Positions 41,924 to 54,122 of a stretch of DNA of 64,000 bases are shown here, in pieces. Positions within the stretch are counted from its first letter, which is position 1. The number at the start of each line of letters is the position of its first letter. The translations under genes and the position numbers were made by a program. The notes beneath the pieces are model-generated. The model searched no databases and was not told the origin of the DNA. It worked only from the letters and a program-made list of their open reading frames with translations. The DNA comes from Zymoseptoria tritici IPO323 (taxonomy: Eukaryota > Ascomycota > Dothideomycetes > Mycosphaerellales > Mycosphaerellaceae), in assembly GCF_000219625.1 (NCBI RefSeq), contig NC_018217.1:1054001-1118000 (forward strand). The letters run 5' to 3'.

Positions 41924-44417
41924 TCAGAATCCATCCATGCCATCGCCAGATAATATCTCGCGGATTGCATAACGCCAGGCGCCATCGTCAGGTCGCGGAT
42001 TGCCGTTCACAAACCAGGCGTCGCACTTCTTTCGCCATGCAACTTCTTCCAGCTCCTGCAGTTTGATGAACCGTGGTCCGAGATCAAATTCTTCGTGGAC
42101 TTCGCCTACTCCAGGGGCGTTGCCGGAGCCAGGACTTGCCAGGAACTCACCCGATCCAGACACCATGGCAACCGGAGTGTTCTCGTCTCGAAGATCGTCA
42201 ATACCGGCGAACGCATCTTCCTCGTCGTCGGTCGGAGTCGGTGAGAGTTGACCTGACACATCTCGGCCGCCTTTGAATTTGAGCCATTTCATTTGCTGAG
42301 GATCGTAAACCATGCCGTTCTGGACCTGGACGTTGTGGCCGCTACTGGTTGGAACGTGGGCAATTAGAGCTGGTCGAGAGGGCGAGGATGACAGTCCGTG
42401 GCCAGCGTCCATGTAGGAGGTCGCACGCTCGTGTGATGTAGGTGTGGGCGTTTCCGGAGGAGGGAGGTCGAATTGGGATAGTGTATTCTCATTCCCTTCC
42501 CAGCGTAAAGTCTGCGGGTTGTAGATCATGCCTTTTTCGCCTGGTATTCGTCAGTTCGAGTCATATTCGACATCCTTCTTGCGACTTACATTTTGGTATG
42601 TGCGAGCCTATGCCCGAGATGAGCCCAGGCCGTTTTGTGCTCTTCTGTCGTTGAGCACTAGGGCTGCTGAACGGACTTCGGGCGGCGACCTGAGCTTTCC
42701 AATTCGTGGTGAGTGGCTGAAGAGGACCTTCGCTGCGTGCACGAGGGTTATGTCCAATTCGGGATTCCCTGGCAATCCTACTTGCTGCGGTATCACGCAG
42801 GTAGCTCGGTGTGGACTGTTGAATGTCTTGAAACCCCTTGCCAGGGCTTGATGGCGTCTGTGGCGCTGGCGTCACCATGCGATCCGAGACGGTTGTAAGT
42901 GGTCTGGCAGGGAAGCGAAATTCACTTCGACTCTGCGTCCGGCGTATGCTCTGTTTGGGTGGCCCGCGAGCGATGGGTTGCTTAACGAATTTGCTCTCCT
43001 TGGTGCTGGAAGTTGGTAGGTCGTCGAAGATTTCAAGTTCAGAGCCGTCTCCAAAATTTCGTTTCTTAGCCGGCTTGGTCAGTGTTCGTTTCGATGCTGC
43101 TTCCCTCGCAAGCGATGCTGGAGCCATGTTCTCCCTATTCCGAGATTGGCGAGACGGTGTGTCTGGGGCGACCTGATTTGAGAGTCGAGAATGTGGTCGA
43201 GGCGGTGGCGAATGTGCCCCGTGTCGACTATGTGGATCAGAGTCTCGCCTCATGTGATACGGCATGGCTCGCTGTTGGGCGGCATAGTTGGAGGCGCCAG
43301 ACGGCGCAAACGGGGCCGGAGGCTTTACGAAAGTGCCGGCGCTGGGCTTGTGCCGTAGGACTGGCATCGAACGCTTAGTACGAAGAAGTTGCGAAGAGGC
43401 ATTAGAAGCCGCGGGCTGGCGACGCTCTCGGACGGCCTGCGGTGCGCCGCTTTCAAAGACAGGCTCCAATCTCGTGGTCTGCTTAGTACCCGAGACTGGA
43501 CGTGGAATATGTGAGCGATTGAACACATGTACTGGTTTGTCAGTGGGCTTGTCGTGGAAATTGATGGTCGTGGCCGATCGATGGGGTGCGTGCATCGGGC
43601 GGGTGCTCTTGACTTGTACATTCTTGTTGGTGCGTTTCCGCACGTCCAGAATGTCACCACTGGCGAGATCAAAGTCGTCAAGAAAGTCGTCACTCTCGTC
43701 AGGGACCAGCTTCGACTTCTTGTGGATGTTGTGATTGTCCATGGTTGCTTTTTGCTCGATGATTGCAGAGTTGGGCTGGGAGAGATCCGACAATTCGGCT
43801 TCTGTAGCTCGTCTCTTCTTCAACAGAGCATCCAGGTCGATAGGTCCATCGGGCAGCTCGAGTCCCCCCAAGTCGTCGGCTTCGCTCTCTGCAGTCACAG
43901 ATCCAAGACTCGGGCTGATCATTGATGCTGACTCGCTCCGATCCCTCACATCGCGCCTGGTACCAGCGAATCGTATGCCTAGGCTTCCTTCCAGGTCATC
44001 GAAATCATCCATCTCTTCTCCCGTGAATACAGCCGCATCTTCCAATCGCGGCTTCAGCTTCAGAGGTACGTCAGACATCTCCAAATCCTGATCCCAGTCG
44101 TCTCCCACTCGTTGTTTCGACGTCTTCTTGCCCAGTCGTTTGATGGTGCCTCCGAGCAGGGCGCTGGTGGGAACATTGGCGGGAAGTGGGATACCGGCTT
44201 GTTTTGCCGATAGAATTGCCTGATCGATGCTCTGCTCATTGTCGGGCTGTATCACGACGTTCCAGTCCTCATCGCCTGCGACGGACTCGGAGTGGACACT
44301 CAATCGCGATGACATGCTGTGGGCCGTCCCTGTGCTTTGTCCCGCAAAGGCCTGGAAGTCGCCTTGGAAGTCCACATCGTCGTCCCAACTCTCCATGTCG
44401 CCCGACGCGGCAGCCAT
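41924..44417 (-). CDS. Byr4/Bfa1-type cytokinesis regulator
   Basis: Exon 1 44417-42590 and exon 2 42540-41924 (49-nt intron, donor GTAAGT, branch AACTGAC, acceptor ACCAG) give 814 residues. The family is the scaffold half of the two-part GAP (Byr4-Cdc16 in fission yeast, Bfa1-Bub2 in budding yeast) that holds the Spg1/Tem1 GTPase inactive and so times septation. The N-terminus starts with an acidic WDDDVDFQGDF motif. The middle is long, Ser/Arg-rich and disordered. The conserved C-terminus carries MIYNPQTLRWEGNE and MVYDPQQMKWLKF repeats and ends with the domain WRKKCDAWFVNGNPRPDDG...YAIREILSG. The splice reforms HIPK-CEKGMIYNP, which fits the family. Expected at spindle pole bodies. Confidence 0.85.
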
Positions 44418-45175
44418 GGCTGAAGGTGCGGCAAACGCGAAGTACGTGTGTATGTCAGTGTGTCGTGTCTACGTGTGGACTGAATTCGATGCCTAGCTCG
44501 ACTCCCGCGGGCAGACGGGGCGGCGTGGGAGGCGGCGGTGCGTTGTGAGGGCGGTGAGCGTCATGTGCGGTGCAAGAGAGGGTGGTGGTTGTTTCTGTGA
44601 GAGAAGAGCTCAGTCTCACCACGTTGGTGTAAGGTACCTTGTGTGAAGTAGTCGGCGGCTGGTTTGCCGGCAGCACGGTCCACGAAAGTTTGACGCCGGA
44701 ATAGCAGGGGTCCTTGGCCTCTAGCCCTGCGAGCCCTGGTCCGATGAACAGAACCGCCAACATTTAATTTGATTGTGTCCTTTTGCATCGACACTTGTCC
44801 CCGGACCATGGCACAGACGATGACAATTTCAAACACATGGTCTTTGATGCGCTGTCCCTTGGAAGTGTCACAGATCGCAAGTCACTGGCATCCACGAGTA
44901 TACTCACGTTTGAAGATGACTACTGTCCTCGGAGTCGGAGCCTAAGAAGCGAAGGCGCCAACAGGCATCAAACATCACAAGATTGACCGTCGGCCGCGCT
45001 CGTGCACAAATCCCCATTGCACTCGCACCGCCCACTCCACTTTCATCTCGTTACTGAGAACCAAAGGCCGTCCTCGACCCGCTGTATTCCACCGCCAGCC
45101 GAAGAGGACACGAGCGTCGAGAACCACCACCACATCATCTGACATCCGGCATAGCGGTAGCTCCATCCGCACGTC
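44418..45175. other. Divergent promoter region
   Basis: About 760 bases between the Byr4-like start (minus) and the XRCC4-like start (plus). No supported gene. Confidence 0.45.
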
Positions 45176-46312
45176 ATGGTCTCATTGATACTTCGTGTCC
45201 GCCGGCAAGAGAAGCAGGCCCATCCCGGACACCTTCTGATACACATCGACCACATTGGTCCGAAGCCATTGGATCTCAAACTGATTGGCACAGACCACTC
45301 ACACCTCTACCACGCTTCGCTGGAGCAATCCTCCCTCAAATCTCTTCAGGCCTCGAATTTCACCGGTGACTTGCAACAATGGAAGACAACAATCGCGTAC
45401 GCTTTCTTGCACCAAACTCCCACTGGACCCTTTCCGGAATTCCTCAGGGGAGTGGAGCTAGTCGCGAAGATCACTAGGGTGTCTGATGAAAAAGGCACGG
45501 TCACGATCACGGTTCGCAGAAATATCGGTGGTATCACCCAGACCCTTGGCAGTCTCGACCTCGAGCAGGACGATACGCGCGAAGAGGTCGGATTTGTTGA
45601 ATGGGTTGATGTTGCCGCGGCGACCGCGGACGATCTTCGTCTTCAGTTAGACCAGTCTCTGGCATCGTCGTCCGCGCAACAGGACCGGATCACCCAGCTT
45701 ACGGCCGAATTGGACCAGCTCGTCAAGGCAAAGCGTGAGCACGAGGACGAATTGCTGAGCAAGTTCGCGGCCCTACTCAACACGAAAAAGCTCAAGATAA
45801 GGGATCAGCAGCGGCTACTTTCCCGCGCCAACGTGAATGCGGAGGCATTGGAGGATGTTCGCAGTGCCCGTGGATCGAGCTCAAAGGCATCACGGAAGGC
45901 CGGAGCGTCTCGAGGCGCTAAGCGCAAGGCTAAGACGGGGTCTGCTGCTGAGAGCGAGGACGAGGATGTCACAGACGAGGGTGGAGATGAAGACAAGCAG
46001 CAAGAGACCCCCAGCAACTCCGATGGAGAGGCCACGGAGGATGACGACGAAAGTGTCAGCGGGTTTGCTCCTGCACCGCCAGCATCACAGTCCTCCGCTC
46101 GTGCCCTGCGCAGTCAGACAACGACGAAAGCGTCTCAAGCGCAGAGTGGTGATGCCATGGAGATCGATGATGAAGCTGACGTACCCCCACGACGAGAACT
46201 ACCGTTTGGTGGACGAAAGACCACGTGGAAGGAACCTTCGCCTCCGTCGTCGAAGAGCAACCCCCCGGCAGAAGATGGAGGTGATGATGAAGAGACAGAC
46301 GATGAATTATGA
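45176..46312 (+). CDS. XRCC4/Lif1-like DNA end-joining factor
   Basis: A single exon of 378 residues from ATG 45176 (MVSLILRVRRQEKQAHPG). XRCC4/Lif1 partners DNA ligase IV in non-homologous end joining. The N-terminal beta-barrel head (about 1-155) is followed by a coiled coil with QQDRITQLTAELDQLVKAKR and the stalk motif LLSKFAALLNTKKLKIRDQQ, very characteristic of the family. The C-terminal half is acidic and Ser-rich with basic patches (SRGAKRKAKTGS) that may act as a nuclear signal; it ends in PPRRELPFGGRKTTWKEP and an acidic tail. Length and layout match Pezizomycotina relatives. No sign of damage. Confidence 0.85.
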   Translation: MVSLILRVRRQEKQAHPGHLLIHIDHIGPKPLDLKLIGTDHSHLYHASLEQSSLKSLQASNFTGDLQQWKTTIAYAFLHQTPTGPFPEFLRGVELVAKITRVSDEKGTVTITVRRNIGGITQTLGSLDLEQDDTREEVGFVEWVDVAAATADDLRLQLDQSLASSSAQQDRITQLTAELDQLVKAKREHEDELLSKFAALLNTKKLKIRDQQRLLSRANVNAEALEDVRSARGSSSKASRKAGASRGAKRKAKTGSAAESEDEDVTDEGGDEDKQQETPSNSDGEATEDDDESVSGFAPAPPASQSSARALRSQTTTKASQAQSGDAMEIDDEADVPPRRELPFGGRKTTWKEPSPPSSKSNPPAEDGGDDEETDDEL

Positions 46313-47654
46313 TCACGATGTTCTCGCATGGATGCTCGATAGAATCATGGTATTGATGTGTTCTGCTATGAAGCAGCCTGATGTTCCATATGACCTTTTC
46401 TTCATCCTCTGCTTGAAGTTGCCCGCAACTCGAACATTCTACCCGTCACTCCTGTCTCAATCGATGAACTCGATGCTGGCGCCATGATGGTCTGACAACA
46501 ACGTGGCTCATTGAAGCATACCTTATTTATGAAAGCTGGGGTATGTAGCACTGCAGGCAAGCTTCCGTTCCCTGTGCCGGACAAGGATCACAGCGGGCCA
46601 AAGATGTTCGCTCCTCCCACCCGGCTGGACCCCGATAACTACCAGGGCGGACTTTACGGCTCACCATCAAGATGGCTCGAGATGTTCCTGATCAGTCTGA
46701 CCTAAAACAAGCTGCGAAACATCCTCAGCAGCCGCACTTGCCATAGTTGGCAATGTTTCATCTCGAACTTGTCGATTACGTTCATGAGTCAGGGACCCGA
46801 TGCTGGTTCACATTTATCCCGACGCGTGCGCCGCCCCGTGCAGTCCAAGGGCTGTGTAAAGCTTCACAGGCCATACACAGCTGGCGGGAAGGTAGAAGAC
46901 TGTTTGCTCGTCGACCCAAATTGATGTTCTCCTTGTCTCTGAGTGCAAGAGGCGTGACGTTCTGCCCTATGCCGCCGTGAAAGTCAATTGTCGGTGTGGA
47001 AGGGACCTTAAGTTTGCTGGTCTCGTAGGGCGTCGAGGTGCCGGGACCAAGCGGACGTGGTCAAGCAGTTGAGATGGCGCCGCTGTAGAAAGAGTTGAAC
47101 TTCAATAAGGTCAACACCCGGTACCTACATCGTAGCCAATGCTTGGTCTTGCAGTCGTAGTCAGCGAGTAGTTCGCAAAGCAACATGGTGTTGGAAGCCA
47201 CCAAACATCCTTGATTGTTCATTGTCCTTCGCGTTCCGGCGCATTCGGCTAGCCGCAGGTCTCGACGACTTGCCCACTTCACCACAACGGCTCGGGGTCT
47301 TGTTGGACGGCGAGAACTGGAACGGTGAGAGCTCCCACTCCCTCGTGTGCATGCATGCACACTCACGTGCCTTGATACATTTCATTTCCACGGTCGTCAC
47401 CACTTGACTTTACATGCACATGCACTTCATCATGGTATTAGGCTTCATTGTTCACTCGCTGACGGGATCAGCACGTGCTTCCAGCGGCTGAAACACGCCC
47501 TCCACAATAGCTTGACCTTTCCACGACAACAATCAGAAGCACATTTGCGCCTCTTATTGTCACGGAACTTCCAGTCGACCTCTCAAAACCCTCAATGCGA
47601 CCACCTCCATCTACCTGATGTCACCACTGCCTCCACCACATTCACTGCGCGAAC
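46313..47654. other. About 1.34 kb without a supported gene
   Basis: Short frames occur on both strands, but none has a domain, splice pattern or signal peptide. No RNA gene or repeat was seen. It includes the promoter of the next gene, with a C/A-rich leader at about 47500-47654. Confidence 0.4.
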
Positions 47655-50303
47655 ATGGCCGCAGCCACCGATGCGCCGGCCGCTCCTCCGAAATGGAAGC
47701 CAACAGCAGACGAACAAGCCGATCTTGACGCCATGAACGCCGCCATTACGCGCATGCAAAAGCATACCCCGAAAGACCCATACGTGCTCGAAATCCCGCA
47801 AGACGTCGAACCGCGTTACCACCACCCCCATCCCGCAACGCGGCGACAATGGCTGGATAAGACCCCCTTTGTCGATGGCGAGCACGAGATCACGCAGTAT
47901 CAGACCTTCCACTTCTATGAGCATGGCAAGGAAATGTACGTGCTGCACAGCAGTCGCAGGGAGGAGCGCGCAAGCAATCTCTCCACGCGGCCGGCAGCGA
48001 ATGCGATGGGAAGTGCTGCGCCTAAGAAGAAGATCACGCTGGATGCATACAAGAAGAAGCAGAATGGGGTGGGATCAACGCCGGAGTTGAAGGCGACAAA
48101 GGCGAGTGACGCGCTGGCCAAGCAGGCGGCGGTCAAGGGTCCGATTGAGAGGGTGAAGGCTGAGACGGAGGAGATGTTGGCTGCGGTTGCAGAGGACGAG
48201 GTTCTGACTGGGAAGAAGGGAAATGGTGCAGCGCCCCCAAATGATCTCAAGCGCAAGAGGGAAGGTATGGGAGCAGTCAAGAAGCCGGACGACAACAAGG
48301 GGGCACGTGGGCCGGTGGAGGTTGCGGAGCCAGCTGTGAAGAAAGCGAAGCTGTCAGGTGAAAGAGCTGTAGAGGACAGGAATGGCGTCAATGGAAGCAG
48401 GCTGGCACGTGCAGGTCATGAGAAGACTGGCAAGTCACCAGTTGCGCCAGAGGAGAACGGCCTACCACCACGCATGGTCTCGCCAGAGTATCCTCCAGCG
48501 ATGCCTCCACGACTATCTCCTGGAATGGAAGAAAGGCCCAAGCCGAAGAAGGCAGAAGACCTTCCGCTTCCGAAGCGCCTCACCCCGAATATGCCCGACA
48601 ATATCTCGAAATCACTTCAAGCCCGCGAACAGTCTTCTGCCGCGCCAGTTGTCAAGTCGGCATCAAAGGAGAAAGGCAGAATGAGTCCAATCAGAAAGGA
48701 AGCCAGCAAGATCACGAAACACAAGTCACCAGTTCCGCGAAATGGCTTTCGTGCCGGCTCGAATTCTCCAATCAAGCGACCATCAGCACAAGAGAGAGGA
48801 CGGCCTACGAGTTCAATGGCACAAGACAAGAATGCAGAGCTTTCGCAGGACGATGAGATTGCGGTGGGTAGGGCGCGCAACTCGAGGAAAGCCGTGTCTC
48901 CACAGTCAACGACACCGTCGAAATATTCACTCATGGTCAAGATGAAATACAAAAAGGCACACGCGATGGACATTGCGCGTATGTTGAAGATGCGGCCGGC
49001 TCCTAAGAAGATCATGTTGCCGTCTCCACCTCTTACCGCAAAATCTGTCGAAAACGGCGAATCGACTTTGAAACCTGCAGAGAAGACGAATGGCGAGCGT
49101 AAAGAAGCGACAGCCACGAAGGGTGTTGCCCAAAGGGTTGGACCTGCTGCCGCGCGAAAGAAGCGGGAAGCAGCTGCTCTTCAGGCTGAGAAGCAAGCTG
49201 CTTTGGACAACAGTGCATCTGTCGCCAAATCAGTCGCCATGGACAAGCAGGCCAGTCAGGACAAGCGACCAGCACACGAAAAGCCCATGTCTGGAGAGAA
49301 GCGTCAATTGCCAGATGATGAGAAGCGTGAGTCACCGACCAAGCGCAAGAAGTTGGAGGGTCCTGAAGCCCGGAAAGAAGCCACAAGCCCAGTACCGCGA
49401 GACCCCGATTCTCCCGCGGGACAGCACAAGTCACATCTTCAGGCGACGCCCACTGCGCGGAACAATCTTCTAGCAGTGCACATGGCTCGGGATAAATCTC
49501 AAGACAGCAACAGTACGCCTACACCGTCCGCACCCTCGAGCACTCCCCATCTCACCTCGCAACCCACCGGCCAAGCCCGTCCACCGTCCAGTGCTCCAGT
49601 CATCAAAACGCCGCGCCAGCAGGCATGGGAGACCGAGCAACGCCGGCTGGAAACCCTCGGTCGAGACCTGAAACACGCGAGTACTGCTCACCTCCATCCC
49701 ACCCCGTCTTCCGACCCTTCCACCATTCCGCACACCGACCAAAAGCTAGCCGCCGTCAAAGCCGTCGAGTCTTTCCTCTGTTACCTCCTCGCCTTCACCT
49801 GCGCGGACGAAGCTGCCATCGCGGCTGAACCTCGCCAAGCTCCTCCTGGCCACCTCTGGCGCAGTCTACTTGGATTCTATGGGTTTGTACGACGAAACAG
49901 CGAGAGCTTTCCACTCCTTTTCGGCTTGGCATCCTCGCTAGGTGTGGTGTTCAGCTCCCGCATTGTCGAAATCGCCACACAGCTTCCCACCGAACCAGGA
50001 GCGACGAGTAAAATTCTGGAGTTCAGCGCGTTGCTGCAGCGTGCGGCGAGCGATGCTGAATCAAAGTTTGATATGGACGTGCTGCAGGAGCAGTTTCCGC
50101 GAGCATGGAGCCAGAGAGCGAGGAAGCCGCTGCCGTCGCGGGAGAGACTCGAGCCGGGAAAGCTGGGCGGGTCTTTTAGGTTGCCATTCGGAGTGGCAAC
50201 ATCGCCTATCCGGGCGGCTAGAGCGGGACATCTCATCTTGCAGGAATGGATGGAGAAGGAAGGTGTTGCGTACGAGTTGAAGTTGAAGCTGAAGCCGGAG
50301 TAA
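47655..50303 (+). CDS. Large Lys/Pro-rich protein of unknown function
   Basis: A single exon of 882 residues from ATG 47655 (MAAATDAPAAPPKWKPTA). The family was not recognised. An N-terminal conserved-looking block of about 100 residues (PYVLEIPQDVEPRYHHPHP, ITQYQTFHFYEHGKEMYVLH) is followed by KKKITLDAYKKKQ and a long, charged, disordered middle with several nuclear-signal-like runs (PTKRKKLEG, KMKYKKAHAMDIARMLKM). The last 190 residues look folded and helical (AVKAVESFLCYLLAFTCADE, LLGFYGFVRRNSESFPLLFG). The combination suggests a nuclear scaffold or chromatin/transcription factor, but this is inference only. It ends VAYELKLKLKPE. Confidence 0.8.
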   Translation: MAAATDAPAAPPKWKPTADEQADLDAMNAAITRMQKHTPKDPYVLEIPQDVEPRYHHPHPATRRQWLDKTPFVDGEHEITQYQTFHFYEHGKEMYVLHSSRREERASNLSTRPAANAMGSAAPKKKITLDAYKKKQNGVGSTPELKATKASDALAKQAAVKGPIERVKAETEEMLAAVAEDEVLTGKKGNGAAPPNDLKRKREGMGAVKKPDDNKGARGPVEVAEPAVKKAKLSGERAVEDRNGVNGSRLARAGHEKTGKSPVAPEENGLPPRMVSPEYPPAMPPRLSPGMEERPKPKKAEDLPLPKRLTPNMPDNISKSLQAREQSSAAPVVKSASKEKGRMSPIRKEASKITKHKSPVPRNGFRAGSNSPIKRPSAQERGRPTSSMAQDKNAELSQDDEIAVGRARNSRKAVSPQSTTPSKYSLMVKMKYKKAHAMDIARMLKMRPAPKKIMLPSPPLTAKSVENGESTLKPAEKTNGERKEATATKGVAQRVGPAAARKKREAAALQAEKQAALDNSASVAKSVAMDKQASQDKRPAHEKPMSGEKRQLPDDEKRESPTKRKKLEGPEARKEATSPVPRDPDSPAGQHKSHLQATPTARNNLLAVHMARDKSQDSNSTPTPSAPSSTPHLTSQPTGQARPPSSAPVIKTPRQQAWETEQRRLETLGRDLKHASTAHLHPTPSSDPSTIPHTDQKLAAVKAVESFLCYLLAFTCADEAAIAAEPRQAPPGHLWRSLLGFYGFVRRNSESFPLLFGLASSLGVVFSSRIVEIATQLPTEPGATSKILEFSALLQRAASDAESKFDMDVLQEQFPRAWSQRARKPLPSRERLEPGKLGGSFRLPFGVATSPIRAARAGHLILQEWMEKEGVAYELKLKLKPE

Positions 50304-50976
50304 TGAGTTGGCTAAGGCTTGAGGGGGAATACGAAAGGGACGGACGAGGCATGAGCACATTGAGGCGTTCCACCTCGTTGTTGACGACGGCCTCGGAAAT
50401 CCTCTGCGAGAATTGGGTGTTCCATTGGGAGTTCTTTGGCATTTTGCATTCTGTTACGACGGTCGATACCCCCAGATTCGCGACAGGACTGCGACGAACT
50501 TTTACGATTATTCTCGATGTCGCCGCAGGCATCATAGTATTGAATATATGCGTTGATGCATGCAAGGCATCTCTACCTGTCTTTTTTCTGTTCAAGAGAG
50601 TACATCGATCAACTCGAATCGAAGGCCATGCTGAAGGATGGACCTGGACCTGGGAGTCCGTCATCGTAAAACACATCTTGATTGGGAGTAGTATACTCCG
50701 CTTTTATCCAGGAGCTGACCAATCAGAATATTGTCTTTGGACAACGTCCGCTGCGACCCTCGCGATGAAGCAATCCGATACGGTTGGTGCCTGTGTGCTT
50801 TGGGCAACAGCCTTGTTCATGCCATTTTGCAGTATGACACAGACAAGCGTTGTGCGGAGACTCCAGGTTCCTCCGTCAAGAATGAACGAAGGCGGTGAGA
50901 TCGCAAAGGAACGGCACGCTCTGATACTCTCATGCACTCTCTCGCCTGAAGAGACATCACGACCATTGTATCCAAC
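50304..50976. other. Intergenic, promoter of Zn2Cys6 gene
   Basis: About 670 bases. A frame of 244 codons (50246-50980) overlaps it but starts inside the previous gene in another frame and has no domain. It presumably holds the promoter of the downstream regulator. Confidence 0.45.
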
Positions 50977-52907
50977 ATGACAGGTCGAACCGCCCCAGCT
51001 ACTAGGAGGAGTGTGAAGAAGTCACGAGGCGGATGCACACGATGCAAAGCTCAACATGTATGACCAGGGCATTGTCTGCATTTGCTCAAACAAGATGGCT
51101 GACATTCTCGCAGCTCAAATGCGATGAGAAGAAACCGGAATGCGGGCGTTGCGAACGGCTCGGAGTAGGATGTCCCGGGTATGCTCAGCCTTTGAAATGG
51201 TCATACAAGCATGAAGTCGGCCAGCCCGGTTTCAGCGCTCAAAGTCCTGCGACTGCAGCAGTTCAGACGCCAAGAGAGTTCCATTTCTCACCTTCCTCCG
51301 CAATGGCCGAGCTGGACTGGACAGATTTGATGTTCCAACCGATGCTGGATAGCGTTCCTCCAGCTCCTACCGAGACAATCTTAGAGCCCGCAAGACAACT
51401 GGACTGGAACACAGCAACACCAGTCAATGCATTTCCGTCCTGGGCTACCGGAGGCGATGATACTATTCCTCAAAACGATGCTGTGATAGTACATTCCACT
51501 TCAAGTAGAAGCCCGGTCAGGCGTAAGCAGAGTATGCTTCAGTCACTACAGAGTCGTAGGCCAGAACTTCCACCCCAGGTCCCAAGGTCGCTGAGCCATC
51601 AGTCCACCGAGTTGATCTCATATTATTTCAAGGAAGTACCGAGGGTGTACTCCATGTTCGACTCTATGAAGAATCCGTTCCGGTCTGCTGTCTCGGAGCT
51701 CTTCGGTCACTCCTTGATCGTGAATTTGGCCGCCCAGAGCATGGCGGCCGGTTTCCTCGTTGAGGTACATCCTCGATTTGCGAAGATCGGGCGGAATCTT
51801 AGGCGAGAAGCCATGGAACTGATCAAAAAGGAGGATAGCACGGACTACAAAGCGTTATTGGCACTCTCGATGTTTGGACCGACTGGAAATTGGTTGGATG
51901 CCTCGGATCTTGGCGTCGAGTTCTACAATATGGCGCGGGATCGGATCGAAGCAATACGATCGTCTGACACCGTCATGGTAGCCAATGATAACAATTTCAA
52001 ATTCTTTGACGAGGGACTGGTATTTTGGGAATGTATCCTCGCCTACGTCGTTGACGGCGATCTCATCCGGCCAGCGCAGCCTTCCTTGGAAATACAACAT
52101 CCCAACATATCCATGAAGCGCGCGGCCCATCCTTGGACCGGAGTGGCGCGAGAAATGGTACAGACTGTCGCAGATATCGGGCGACTAGTACGGGCGCACA
52201 GAAGTCGATTGCGAAAGCAGACGTTTGTGACGCAGGTCTGTTTGGATCAACTCGGACACGACCTCCTCGTAGCCAAGGAGTTTGAAAAGCGCATACTGGC
52301 GTACCAGCTTCCGGACGAAGAGAGCATCCTCGACCTGGAAGATGAAGCCACCCCGATCCATCATTTGATCACAATGGCGGAAGTCAATCGCTACGCTGGT
52401 CTGCTTCAGCTTTACCGCGTCTTCCCGGATCTTCTCACGGATCGACTCGCCGCTGAAGATGGCGCAATGGACCATTGGACAGGAAGCACAAACACGGGTC
52501 TTCCAGCGAATGGAACTCGAAACAGCCAATGGCTGACAGCATTCGCAATAGAAGCTCTCCGCTTGCTAGAGTCTGTTCCAATAGAATCGGGGACGAGGGA
52601 CTTTCACCCGTTCATGCTGGTGCTCTGCTCGAGCGAGTTGACGTGCACCAGCATGAATGAGCTCTCGGCGTCGAACCCAAGTGAGTCGCACGATGAAGAG
52701 TTGAATGAGACCTTCATCGAAGTTTCCATGGTGCGCAAATTTGTTCTCGATCGATTGACGACTTGTTTGAGTTTGCTGCCTCCGACACCGATTCGTGTGT
52801 GTATCGACATTGTCAAGGAGACATGGAAACGGATCGATGCTGGACAAAAGGATGTTTACTGGCTGGATGTCATGATGGAGAGAGGGTGGGAGACGATTAT
52901 GGCATGA
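50977..52907 (+). CDS. Zn2Cys6 transcription factor with fungal-specific domain
   Basis: Exon 1 50977-51057 and exon 2 51114-52907 (56-nt intron, donor GTATGA, branch GCTGAC, acceptor TCGCAG) give 624 residues. The intron lies inside the zinc cluster; splicing creates a perfect C-x2-C-x6-C-x6-C-x2-C-x6-C (GGCTRCKAQH-LKCDEKKPECGRC). A Pro/Ser-rich linker is followed by the fungal transcription factor domain (TELISYYFKEVPRVYSMFD, LIVNLAAQSMAAGFLVEVHP), continuing to a helical C-terminus. Such proteins bind DNA as regulators of carbon, nitrogen or secondary metabolism. Neither target nor inducer can be read from sequence. It lies 1.2 kb upstream of a beta-mannosidase on the same strand. Confidence 0.88.
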
Positions 52908-54122
52908 GCAGATGACCTTTGTGCTGGACTTGAATGATTCGATCGTGAGCGTACCAGATCAGTCCCGTCGCCCAACGAAGACTTCACGCGGAGTGCTTCG
53001 TCGTTGAACCTCTTGAAGCAACCACGCTTCGTGGCTCAGGTCGGAGCCATGGTTCGGATTTCCACCGCTGGCATGACGGAGAGGAAATTTCTTTGCGCTG
53101 GCATGAAGCGCGACACGGCGACTTGGATCTCGAAGACCTTACAAGTCATAGCAGCCTTGACGCTCATCTTGCTTGTCACTCGCATTTTCTGGCCGCTGGG
53201 TGCTGGATATGTTGCTTCATGGATCAGAAAGTGATCTTGCCCAAGGGACAGACGAGAGCAATTGTATCAGCGTCAAATACGTGTCGCGTTGCCGGCCCTG
53301 ACCATATCGGAAAGAAGTGCTGGCGCGGATCATTTGCGCAGTGCCGTGGAAGAACAGACAACCTCTGACGACAAGAATATGCTGGGAAACGGTATTATTC
53401 TGCCGGAAACGAATAACGAGGAGCCCTGGAGCTCGACAAGATGCAGACTTCAGCTTCAGGGTTCCGACAGAATAGGTCAGATTGAGGCACCGCGTTCCAA
53501 GAACGAGATGACTTGAGATACGAAGGATATTACTTATCTGTAACTCATTGCATGGAATGTAACGAATGTCATGATCAAGTTCGAAAGTCTCGGCTGCTGC
53601 GCCGCCGACAACTCTGGTTGCTACAACGCTGGAGTGATGCAATTGAATGGTCCTTTCGCCTGTACGCTCGTATCGTATATAGATTCAAGATCGTCTACAT
53701 GGTAGATCACAGGTAATTATGCACGGCACAATTCACTGAGCATAGGTAGCTCGGCAGATCTTCGGCACTGCTGGCTTCACCCATTTGGCACGGAGCCGCT
53801 TCTTCCGTAGGAGTCGAAATGTGCCGGGTTCTCCACTTCATCGTGTGTCCATCGCATCGATGATTATTTCGGCAGGCCATCAACGATGCCAATGAAGACT
53901 TGCCGGACATCGGCGAGCGTGCCATTCTCCGAGTTGCCCGTTTGATCAAGGAGCACATGCCGAATCTCCGGCGTTCAGCTCACATCTTCCTACAAAGTGT
54001 CTGAACAGCGACTACAACATTCGTAGCACCAAAGCCCATTAAACGCTTAAGTTTCTCTTCCTCACGCTGACTGCTGGACTGCTTGAGTGACTTCTCGCCA
54101 ACTTCAAGATCAGCCGAGAGTC
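52908..54122. other. About 1.2 kb without a supported gene
   Basis: Only short frames (for example 53004-53234 with one hydrophobic stretch) and no splice pattern. It should hold the beta-mannosidase promoter. Confidence 0.4.

Noticed and set aside
50246..50980. A 244-codon open frame on plus
   Set aside because: It starts inside the preceding gene in another frame, has no domain and ends at the start of the Zn2Cys6 gene.
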